This document shows positions 48,923 to 58,946 of a stretch of 64,000 bases of DNA, piece after piece. This DNA comes from Botryosphaeria dothidea (taxonomy: Eukaryota > Ascomycota > Dothideomycetes > Botryosphaeriales > Botryosphaeriaceae), in the NCBI GenBank assembly GCA_011503125.2, contig WWBZ02000082.1:1612001-1676000 (forward strand). The letters are read 5' to 3'. Made by a program: the position numbers and the translations under genes. Under the pieces are notes generated by a model. That model saw only the letters and a program-made list of their open reading frames with translations, was not told where the DNA came from and did no database searches. Position 1 is the stretch's first letter, and each line of letters opens with the position of its first letter.

Positions 48923-51652
48923 ATGTCTGCTGAGCTGGCCTACGTTCTCGATCGCATCAACCTGCAGGAATACCTCCCTGCCCTTGTGGAGAACGGCTTC
49001 GACACTGTACGTGCTCTTTCGCTGCTCTCAAAATAGCCCTCCCTCTGACCCGGCCAGTGGGATGTTGTTTGCGACATCACCGAGGACGACCTGGCCCATC
49101 TCGGCTTCAAACTAGGCCATCGTCGCATTTTGCAGCGTGAAATTGCTGCCTCGCGCGGCAGTTCTCACGACCATCCTCTTGGCTCCCGCAGCACCTCCCA
49201 AAGCCCGAACACCATGGCTGCCCCCGAAAAGCCCACTGGCTGCCCGTCCTCCACTCCTCACACCGAAGAACGCACAAAGCGACGCTATCGCCGGAAACCT
49301 CGCCCCGATATCAATGCCCCCAAGAAGCCCAAGACTGCCTACGTCAATTTCGCCGACACCCTGCGCACCGATCCTCAAATTAGTTCCTTGTCCTTCGTTG
49401 AGATTGCCCGCGAAGTGGGACGCCGGTGGCAGGCCCTTCCGCCTGACCAAAAGCACGCCTGGGAATGCCAGGCCGCCCGTGACATGCAGGAGTACGAGGC
49501 TCAAATGGACGAATACAAAACCACTGAGAACTACCGCCGCTATCAGCATTATCTGAAATCCTTCCGCAACGACAGACCCAGGGGAAAAAAGCCGCGCACC
49601 GGGCCCAGGCCCGCCCTGGATCAGGGGCGGAAGTCCAGGAGTAACTCGTCGGAGACTCTCTCTGTTGGTAGCGGCGAAGTCATCTCAAGGTCCAACTCAT
49701 GTTCACTGCATTCAGACGATTGCCAGGCCGCCGTTGATCTAGCAATGCAAGAGCTCTCTGTAAGAAGGGATGAGGTGCTTGCCCTTGTGCTCCCATCTTT
49801 GACGCTCGTCATCTGCCGCAAAAGGACATGACTCAGAATGCGGCACTCTCATGTAGACTGGGAACGGGTTCTCTCCTCTTTCTCGTACGGGAGGAGCTCC
49901 TAGAGAGGGTGTTAGACGATGTTTACAACAGGGCTAGCGCTGATCCACTTTCCCTAATCGTTGTATTTCTCATTGCTGCAGTCGGAGCACACTATGATGC
50001 TGAATGCATGTCTGACACGATGAGACATGGCCTCTTTGCTTCTGCCACACTCATCTTTGAATCCGAGTTCTCAGGCATCCTGAACGAGAGAGTCATGTGG
50101 ATTTTCACTATTCTTTCCATTCATTCTCTTTTGGAGAAGCATATGGTTGCACGACATGTTGTCAGTAAGTGTTACCCTTCCCGTCTGAAGTCCACAGTCC
50201 TACCTCACACTCGAGCTCGGGCTACCCGATACCCTCAAACTATTGACCAAAATTTCGTTTCCTGGTCCTCCTCGTCGCAGTCTCATCTTATCCACAACAG
50301 ATGACGTTCCCGCTAACGACGAGCCAGCCGCCGGTTTGCAAATTTCCAGATTGAGGAGCAGATGTTAGAGGATTCCGAATCCGAGACACTGGACTCCGAC
50401 GATGTGAAGAGGCTTGTCTGCACATTGGTTTTCATGGAATGGTTTGTCAGAACCTGGGCAAAAATAAATGTTTACTAATTATTCTAGTTGGCTGTCAACC
50501 ACTCTTGGCTACAAGGCAGATGTGCGAACAGAAGACATCACGGTATGCGATGCTTCTTTTTCGCCGAAAAGAAAAGCAGAAAACGGCTGACATCCATAGC
50601 GCGCATGCTCTATTCACGAGATCTCCCCCAATGTCACTGACGCCATCTATTACCAAGCATGCAAAATTGGTCTCGTCTCAAGAGAGATCGCTAATATTAC
50701 TGTACACAAATCCGCAAACGCAGTAAGGACAGAGCACATATGAATTACTGACTGAAAAGCTGGACGGTTGGTATAAGGAATTGCCCGCAAACATGCATCT
50801 AGCGGCCCTCACAGACGAGAAGCAATCGGCATGTCTGACCTTTTACCAACGAAGGGCCATTCTGATGGTCCACATGTTTTACCTGGGCGCTATCATCAGC
50901 GTTTACCGGCAGTTACTACTCCAGGCCTGCCAGGCTCGGATCCAGTCAAAGTGGAACCTGGATAATGCCGTACTCGCAGATTCAAAATTACCGAACGCGC
51001 TGTTCAATAGCTGCGCAGCAAATGGCGCGCATGATGCCGCTCATAAGCTTCACCGGTGCTATGACCAGGCGCTGCTGGGTGATGATGTAAGTATGCTTTA
51101 TTTGATCGCTTGCTCAGTCGACACTCATAGATCCCACACAGCTACTGGGCTTTCCATTCCTGCACGGTAATCCTCTTCGGCATTGCGCAACAAATGTTGG
51201 ACAAGAGGCCAACAACAATTGAAGAGGACTTTTCCTTTGCTAAGGTCTGCGTCGACATTCTTTCCATTTGCAGCACCGCAGAACCTGTCGCTGCAAACTA
51301 CCTCAGTCTCATACAACCTCTTTATGACGCTCTTGTGGATAAACATAAATACTCAAAGTACGAGACAAGCAGCGCCGTCGATACGCCGGTCCAACAAGGA
51401 TCGTCTATACCATTGGCATACTTCCCGCCTTTACAATCAGTGCAACTCGATTCACAGCACACGACTCCACTCGATATAGAACCACCTGACCGGAATCGCC
51501 CGGGAACGCTTGATTCAGAAATCGTATCCATTGTTAAAAAACTATCGGACTTGCTCTCGGATCCTTTCTCGATGGGAATCAAGGCGAAAATCCAGGGTGT
51601 ACGGGAAAGCAGCAACGCCGTCGGCACTTATTCCGTTTTGTGGTGGAAATGA
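48923..51652 (+). CDS. SAM-domain plus HMG-box transcription regulator with fungal-factor-like C-terminus
   Basis: I reconstruct exons 48923-49006, 49058-49759, 49825-50160, 50350-50441, 50488-50542, 50600-50722, 50760-51086 and 51131-51652, giving 746 residues. Residues 1-60 form a SAM domain (LDRINLQEYLPALVENGFDTWD, DITEDDLAHLGFKLGHRR). Residues of about 115-195 form an HMG box (NAPKKPKTAYVNFADTL, FVEIAREVGRRWQALPPDQK, YRRYQHYLKSF). The C-terminal half resembles fungal transcription-factor helical regions: TGSLLFLVREELLERVLDDVYNR, LVFMECWLSTTLGYKADV, YQRRAILMVHMFYLGAIISVYRQLL, and SYWAFHSCTVILFG. It is therefore probably a nuclear regulator. The exon 3-4 join is uncertain: the strong GTAAGT donor at 50165 with the CAG at 50298-50300 gives a plausible AAGLQISRL segment but then loses frame near 50345. 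The weaker GTCAGT/TTCCAG pair used here keeps frame but drops that segment. Confidence 0.78.
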
Positions 51653-54600
51653 AGGCCCTGACAAGCACATCTCGCAAAAGAGAACAATGTTTCCATTTTG
51701 CGTAATATTCTGTCTTTGGGACACATGATTTCAGCCAGTTGAACTGGAACTGAACATAGGGATTCGGAGGAAGGACAGCACCGGGAGGCGCACTTGGATT
51801 TTCTGGAATACACAATCTGAGCCTCTTTCCTTGGCACCGCTTGCCATGCTGGTCTTCGCCTATGGCCGTCTCAAACCTGGCAACGGGTGTCAAATTGCGG
51901 TCATAGCAATTGACGCGGCCATCCCACAGCTTGGCGGGCTTGGAACCGGGCTAGCCTACTCCGAACAACAGGCCAGCTGGCAAGCATCTACGTATCTCTG
52001 GCCTTCGCAAGCTGATCTGCATTCGGAGTATACCCCGACTCCCTGGATACACAAGGTGGGCGTTGCGGCAAGCTGTCGCCGAATAACGAGCGCGCCAACA
52101 TCATTCTGCTGTTGTGGAATATTTGATGACGACATTTGCGTTTTTGCGCACCGTTCATTTGGGCAGGGCCCTTCCCGCTTCTGGTTACACGCAGTCAGTC
52201 TGCTGCGAGCAACTTACTCAGAATCCATGCAGGAGCAACAGTGTAGCCCTAAGATGTGGCACGTTACGGGGCTTCCGTGCATACGAATTCGTGGTCTATG
52301 ACTCGGCACAGCTTCTCCATACAGGCATTGTTTTTATCCGAGCCTGTTGCGGTGAGTGGAGATATGATGAGAGAGGCGATGCGGTCTGTCAGAGCACATA
52401 AACGGTAAGGCCGGCATCGAGCGAGCCCGCAGATGATCAAAGATATGAAGAAGGAAGGCACTGGTTGCGTCATGCTCGGTTCCGAGGGTCTCGCGAAGTC
52501 AAAGCTGGCGATAATCGCCACTGGTCCCGGCCGCCGGAACGAACGTGCGGCACTCTGTGATGAGGCATCTGCGTGCCGCGTCCGGGCCGGTCCCGCCGCA
52601 TCGCCCGAACACGGCCGTTGGGCAGCAATGCTGTGATGCTAGCCGAGTTTCTGGACCAAATCAGCAGGTAGAAAACTGGACTCTTATAAGGGGTCACATC
52701 CGTTGGCCGACGTCATCTCACATTACCGTCAATGTTTCTCCAGCCCAACGATCCCGTCTGCCGCAGAATCATCTCCATCGCGAAATACATCATCATGCCA
52801 GCAGTATATTCGAAACACACTCCAAGCTGTTTTCCCAGTCCGGACATCTTTCCCCTCGGCCATCGTCGGCACAGCCTCGGAAGCATTTGAGCGGAGGGAA
52901 GGAGCGGTGTTGGGCCAGTTTCTGCTCCACCTTCGCCTCGTCCTCTTTGGGCTCTACCCATGCCTTATCACCAATAAGGGTCGATTGATCAGCAGTGGCA
53001 ACTGACACAAGCAACCGCAGCAGCTTGGCTTGAGCCACTCTCTGGGCCGTCTCCGCGGGACTTCCCTCCCACTCCCTGAGTAATTGCCTTTGTAGCACTC
53101 TCCTGCTTTGTGGATCTCCTCACGCCTCACTTGAAGCCATTTGTAAACTTTGTGCGCCTTCATACATACGTGTTGTGGAGTTCTGGTCCACAAGGTTGAT
53201 CACGAAATCTACTGTTTCGATCGAATAACGCAGAGACGTTTCTTTTCTATTCATGCAGGGGTCATTGGTTGACTCTCATCCGATTAATGCACTCGATTTG
53301 CATATTCTGTGCTACTCTAGAACTTGTGGAGAAGCTTCTTATGTTCAGAGACAGGGGACAGATTGCCAGGGCTCTCCCGCCATTGACCGCCATTGGACCA
53401 CGCAGCCGCAATGCTTTTAGACCGCCCGAGCGAACAATCATCACCGCACATAGGCAAGAGTGCCCGAAAACTCACACTACTTAAGGGAATTACATTTGTG
53501 GCCAAAGTCTATATCTCATTATGAACCGACCAGAGCTCTGTAGATGGATTCCCGTCGCTGCGATACGTGAGAACCACAACGAAAATTTGTAGATGCCACA
53601 TTTCGCCCCGCAACTCGCCGGATCTCCGTACTAAATTAACTCTCTACACACTGCATAGTCTACCGAACTATGGAACCGCAGCAGCGCCAACCGCGCGCGG
53701 CTATCTCCGACAGGCAACACTAAGTAATATGAGGTGGCTTACTGGAGGCTTGCAATAGCACAGAAATCGCTCGTTATACTCCCTTATCCAGGTGAAAGTA
53801 TTGTCGTTACTACTGAAAACTAGATCCGGACACCCTGCTTCAACTCGAACTTCCTATCTCGCTCGCTCCTACCATACTTTCGGAACTGACGTCGCATCGA
53901 AACCCTACTCCTTCACCGTTGCAATAAGCCCCCCAGCGCGAGCGTGTATCATACGGGATAATTTGAGTGGAGGTGATACTGCGGCTCAAAGGGGGGGAGG
54001 GAGGGGGCGGGGGGGGGGGTGTTTGAAACAAGATCCGTTCGTCCCTCAACGCACGCCACCCATCCCCTGGAGCCTTCACTTACGACAGTTCGCTCCTGAG
54101 TACTGTCGCGTTGGCGTCCAGTGGCTTGCGGAGCAGTTAGGTCCGGCGAGGGTGGCAGGATGGTGGAGAGGCGATCGGTGGCTGTGACGCTTTGGTGGTA
54201 AGCGAGCGTGGGCTAGTGCACAAATTTGCGAACAGGAGTGAGGAGGACTAATTGCACGAACCACATGTTAGAAGTGATGATGGCGGTTTGGATAAGAGTG
54301 GCATTGGCTGACTTGACGGTAGAACGGCGTTTCGACCGTGTATTCACCAGGGCCACGCCCAGATGAAAATTCGCTCAACTGCGTGCTACACTATTCCTGC
54401 GAGTCTTTTCGACACTCGGTCGTCCTTGGCCGCGATAATGGACACACCAGGCCTACAAGGCAGCTGTTTTGGAGCGAGACTTACAGTACGATACTTGCCA
54501 CTGCAACCACAACGTGGATTTCGAGAAGTGTTTTCTGGGCTAGCGATATGGAAGGGGTGGCAATGTGACGTTGACATGCCATTAGAGAGGATCCACCGCC

Positions 54601-55633
54601 AAAGACCAAGACAAGCTGCGGAACTTCTTCAGTCGATCAAATTGCCCTTTCAGAAAACGATTCCATGAGACCATGGCGTAAGAATGCCATTTCAGGAAGG
54701 CTTCCAGCTGGGCGTTGTCTTGTGCGATGATGCACCACCTTTTGGGGATGAGACGCGGCTCCACTGCTCCCGAAGTGGCCCACATTACGAAGAACAAAAA
54801 CTAAAGCTGGTCGAAGGCCGAAAACCCCCAACATTGCTTTTCCATCCAATTTAATGGTAACTTACGTTGCATGATGCTGTTTAAGATCCGCCGTGGTTCT
54901 GCCGAAACATGACTGCTCTAATCCCGTTTACTACCCGTGGTGGTCTGGGTCTCAAAGCGCCTCCAACCGGTAATTCCCTCCTCTTGCCGGACTTTCATCA
55001 CTCTGTTCGCCATTATTTACTTTCTTGAGTAATCTAGCAGATCCCAAGAAGGAAGATCAAGCAAGAAGTGTAAAAGCGCGAATGGCGAAGGTTGGGCGGG
55101 CCTCGTCAGCGCCGCGTAATCCCCCCCATGGAGTGTGCCTAAACGATCCCTACAAAACCACTATTAAAGAAGCCTAAGGTTTATCTAATAAGAACCTTGA
55201 ACCTACTTTCCGAGGCACGAAAATACCAAATGGCACAAGATCCGCCCAATCAGGCCACGTCTTGGCGTCGCGACATTAACTCCTGTGTCCCAACGGTCGC
55301 CAAGAGGTGGTCATTGACATTACGAGCTGTCTCTGACCCGCCGACGATCTGCCTTACCCTCACGCGATTACGAGACACATGCCAATACCGGTCAACACAC
55401 CTCTCAAACTTTCCGAGGTTTTAGGCTCGACCAGACCTGCGGGATTCCAATAGTTTAGGTGCGTACTGGATGCCTATGGAGAGAATTCTGGGACGTTGAG
55501 CTGCAGAAATGACTTCAGCGCCTTGTCAAATGAGGAAATCTGCCTGAAAAGAGTTTCGATCAAAGAAGCGGAGTTGCACGCCTGAGCATCACCTCTGTTG
55601 GATCATGAGCGGCCAAGGTTCGGACAAGATGGG
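51653..55633. other. Gene-poor intergenic region
   Basis: About 4 kb without a recognisable gene. The 157-codon plus frame at 51831-52301 and the 132-codon frame at 53792-54187 lack domain signatures and sensible splice partners. A guanine-rich tract lies at 53991-54020. Confidence 0.45.
53991..54020 (+). repeat. G-tract with G-quadruplex potential
   Basis: Over about 29 nt the plus strand is almost all G, broken only by two A residues and one C before the final T. It contains at least four runs of three or more G. Polymorphic length is likely. Confidence 0.7.
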
Positions 55634-55641
55634 TATAAATA
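55634..55641 (+). promoter_or_regulatory. TATA box of the secreted proline-rich protein gene
   Basis: TATAAATA lies 115 nt upstream of the ATG at 55749, a usual spacing for a fungal TATA box plus short leader. An A/C-rich stretch (CCACAGTACAACAGAACAACAACGG) typical of a highly expressed leader lies between them. Confidence 0.6.
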
Positions 55642-55748
55642 TGGGCGCGGCGTGGGCAGGAGAAGCCCAGAATCATCAAGCAAATCAACCAAGCCTCTCA
55701 AGCAAGTCTTCCAAACCACAGTACAACAGAACAACAACGGAAAGCAAC

Positions 55749-56382
55749 ATGCGTTTCTCTCATAGCTTTCTGCTGGCTCTCGCCTCAGTCAGGTAAGAGT
55801 CTCCCGTCACACCCAAGCAAGGCATGGCACCAATGACTTCTCCCCAACAGCATCACCACCGCTCTTCCAGTTGGCTTTGAGGATGAGAACCAGTTAGAGG
55901 CGAGGCAGGGCCCACCACCTCCTGAGCAGCCTCAGCCCGGTGGTCCTCCGCCCCACCACCCGCCCAGGGACGAGAACTCACTTGACGAGCGTGGACCATT
56001 AGGGCCTCCTCCTCCCGGCCCCAAACCTGGCCCCGGCCATCCTCCGCTCGACTCTCGCGGCGCACCTCCACCTCCTCCTGGCCCCAAGCCTGGCCCCGGC
56101 AAGCCTCCGCTCGACTCTCGCGGCGCACCTCCACCTCCTCCTGGCCCCAAGCCTGGCCCCGGCAAGCCTCCCGTCGATGCTCGCGGCCCGCCACCGAAGC
56201 CGGCTCCTGGGAAACCGGGCAAGCCGCCCGTCGACGCCCGTGACACGCCGCCGCCGCCCCCTCAGGATCCCAAGCCGGGGCCCGGGAAGCCTCCGGTTGA
56301 TGCTCGTGGCGCGCCGCCCGCTCCTGAGAAGCCGGCGCCGCAGCAGCCTGGCCCGGGCAGGCCGCCGCAAGTCATGGTCTGA
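55749..56382 (+). CDS. Secreted proline/glycine-rich repeat protein with reiterated [L/V][D/E]xR motifs
   Basis: Exons 55749-55792 and 55851-56382 (GTAAGA..CAG) encode 191 residues. Residues 1-22 form a signal peptide across the splice join (MRFSHSFLLALASVSITTAL). A pro-type motif LEARQ follows. The rest is Pro/Gly-rich with no cysteine and consists of units of about 21 residues such as PPLDSRGAPPPPPGPKPGPG. Motifs LEAR|Q, LDER|G, LDSR|G (twice), VDAR|G (twice) and VDAR|D recur at intervals of roughly 20 residues. LxxR motifs are used for propeptide removal in several fungal secreted proteins, so serial cleavage is plausible but unproven. Alternatives are a structural wall protein or an intrinsically disordered effector. 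Exon 2 has no internal start, so a scan for long ATG-initiated frames would miss this gene and show only antisense shadows. It converges with the SDR gene. Confidence 0.75.
56041..56166 (+). repeat. Perfect 63-bp tandem duplication inside the proline-rich gene
   Basis: 56041-56103 and 56104-56166 are identical. Each encodes a 21-residue unit that starts PPLDSRGAP and ends KPGPGK. Diverged units flank them on both sides (ending PGPGH before, and with VDAR after). Identity at third positions indicates a recent duplication. Confidence 0.9.
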
Positions 56383-56776
56383 GTTCGCATGAGGCAAGCT
56401 GCAATCTGAAGCAGTACAGCGACTTTCAACAAGGAGCTGCAATAACGGTGGGGGCGAGTGCTTGTGTGGTAATGTGTCACTCCTTGAAATCAACGGACTC
56501 GGCCGCCAAGCTCGGCCGAAGGGGTTAATTGATTGGGCGAAAAAAAAGTCTCCAAAAAGTAATACGGCATTGGTTCTACATGCTTCAGGGTCTGGTACTC
56601 GCCCATTCGTTAGTATCAATAAAGAATCAACCTGCCTGAGGCGGGCTGACAGCAATGATTTCGCAGCACTTGCACAGTGATTAACTTTTTAGCCAGAAAA
56701 CTACTACCAACCCCTGCGCAGCCCCACATATGTAGAGCATCGCGTTTGAATGCAGTGAAGTGACTGATTCCAAAGC
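56383..56776. other. Convergent 3' region with polyadenylation-like signal
   Basis: A 394-bp interval between the proline-rich gene and the SDR gene. AATAAA occurs at 56618-56623 on the plus strand, about 236 nt after the stop, and could serve the proline-rich gene. No other gene is seen. Confidence 0.5.
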
Positions 56777-57748
56777 CTAAACGAACCACCCCCCGTCAAC
56801 CATGTGCACAGCACCCGTGGTGAAACTCGAATCGCTGCTCAGCAAATGTATCACCGTCGGCACCACCTCCTCGGGCTTTGCCAACCTCTTCAAGATCGTA
56901 GCCTGTACCTCGGGCGATTTGTGAACAGTCGCGAGGTCACCAACCCCATCCATCAACGGCGTAGCAGTGTAGCCCCTACCAACTCGCATCAGCACCAACC
57001 CGCCCAAAACGCGGACTCAAGAGAAAAAAAAAAGAGTAGGAAGAAACACTCACGGATTGACCACATTCACCCTAATCCCCCTCTCCCCCAACTCCCTCGC
57101 CGCACTCCTACTCAACCCAACAACCCCATGCTTGCTGGCACTGTACGCATCCCTCAACCCAGCCCCCACCATCCCCAAGATGCTGCTCGCATTGACGATG
57201 CTCCCGCCCTCGCCCATGACCCGCACCTCCGCGCGCATGCACTTCATCACGCCCGTCAGGTTGACGCCGAGCACGAAGTCCCAGTCCTCGTCGCTGACGT
57301 CGGCGACGGACGCGGCGCCGAACTGCGCGCCCAGCACGCCCGCGAAATTTGCCGCGCCGTGCAGGGGCGCGCCGAGCGTCTCGACCGTCTCGTCGATCCA
57401 GGCGCCGACGTCGTCCGTCTTGCGGACGTCGGTGACGCGGGCGAGGAACTTGGCGTCGGTGTGCCCGGCGTCGCGGGCGGTGCGCTCGACGGTCGAGAGA
57501 GCGGCGGAGAGGGCGGGCTCTTGGATGTCGGCGAGGGAGACGTTGGCCTGAAGGTGGAGGAGAAATGTCAATGAATGCCAGCTCATGAATTTGAGGATAT
57601 CTCTTTGCTTTTTCCTGGTTGAGGGGCAGCAAATGGAACGAAAGTGATTACGTACACCAATGGAGGCAAGGCTCTTAGCGATGGCAAGGCCAATTCCAGA
57701 GGCGGCGCCGGTTACGGCTATTGTCTTGCCTTTGAGGGAAGCTGCCAT
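56777..57748 (-). CDS. Short-chain dehydrogenase/reductase (classical SDR)
   Basis: Exons 57748-57656, 57547-57054 and 56975-56777 encode 261 residues, the usual length for a classical SDR. It has the Rossmann motif TGAASGIGLAIAKSL (TGxxxGxG), an acidic residue at the end of beta-2 (SLADIQ, favouring NAD over NADP), the NFAGVLG motif, the catalytic Ser in SIVNASSILG, Tyr and Lys in YSASKHG, and the C-terminal block PGYTATPLM..IHLLSSDSSFTTGAVHMVDGGW. The first intron separates SIG from ANVSLAD, and the second falls between VNVVN and PGYTAT. The substrate is unknown; the family oxidises alcohols or reduces ketones. It ends 394 bp from the proline-rich gene in convergent orientation, so co-regulation is not implied. 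Confidence 0.92.
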
Positions 57749-58946
57749 TGCGGTTTGCGGTCAATTTGTTCGAGAGAGTAAATCCAGGTGCAGAGGGAAG
57801 GTAATTAGACGCAGGTGAGGAAAATGGCGGACAGTGGTAAGTCTGATATAGGATCCACTAGTATTGAAGAAACTATGACGAGATGGGGTAAATAGATTAA
57901 GCGGAGACCTTAGCTGCATCTATGGAAGCACTGCATATCTTGGTATAGCTTTATTGGGGGCGAAGCAGCTGATGGAGAGTAATGCAGGTAAAACGTGCAT
58001 ATACAGGCCGATTGCTTACGGCAATTCTTACCGTACCTGGTGTTCCCTCGTTATCTAGTCACGAATCATCTTCGCTATAGCAAGGCGAGAGATTGCATGT
58101 GGAGATCTTGTGGCGTTAAGCCGTTTCTGTGTGGGGGAGCAGGCTGTGATACCCATCTGCACGCTTGTTTCGGAAAGACATCCGATGAAGTACTTTAGGT
58201 CCAATTGATTTGCAGCATATGGCGGGGCACCCCTCTTTCGCTAACCGAGCTGAAAGACCCTGCAGGAGCTGCGGGTGATGCCAACAGCAGCTACCCGTGA
58301 TTGATTATGTGATAGCTGCAACAGAAGCTGAAAGAGGACGGCAGGTAAGCTGAGGCGGTCTTGTGGCTGCCAATATACGAGGATAGAGGGGTCTGTATGT
58401 AGCGTAAATGCTGCACTACTCCAGAACCCAATGTTTCAATGGTATTACTGTGTAGGGGTCGGCGTGGGCGGAATGCCTTTCCATGTTATCATTATGAACT
58501 AGACTTCAAAGAGCATTGAAGATTAGGAAAAGCCATGCCATGCAGAAATTCGAATATGTATTATGCCAAGACCACTATGTCCCATGAATGCCATGACTAC
58601 ATGCGAATCTCTTTCCCGACAGACCGCAGAAGCCTGTCTCCAGTCATAAAACAAAATCCCCTGACGCCGTGTTCAAGGACGTCAGTATCCATTGCTCTGA
58701 CATATGCTACATAAGGGGTATGAGAAAGCCATTGATCATGAAAAGCAGGACACTAAAAGCATCAATCCAGGTTTATCGACACCATGGTCGTGAGGAAGAA
58801 TCCAGCATCCAAGACGACATTTTCACCTTTCAGAAGGTCGTAAGGCAAACAAGTAAAGGAGGTTGCAAAACACAGAGTTGAAGTATCAAAGGTGGTATAT
58901 CCGCAGAGAAACTGCGACTTGCATCGCAGAAGGGTTTCGCTTCTGT
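57749..58946. other. Intergenic region between chitin synthase 3' end and SDR promoter
   Basis: About 1.2 kb. Part is the SDR promoter and part the chitin synthase 3' UTR. Only short frames without signatures are seen. Confidence 0.5.

Noticed and set aside
51831..52301. 157-codon plus frame after the SAM-HMG gene, considered as a further exon.
   Set aside because: The SAM-HMG frame ends at a normal stop, and no family similarity or convincing splice pair joins the two.
55853..56655. Antisense frames of 113, 104 and 218 codons with Gly-rich repeats.
   Set aside because: They mirror the proline-rich repeats of the plus-strand secreted gene, which has a signal peptide, intron and TATA box; the antisense frames have none.
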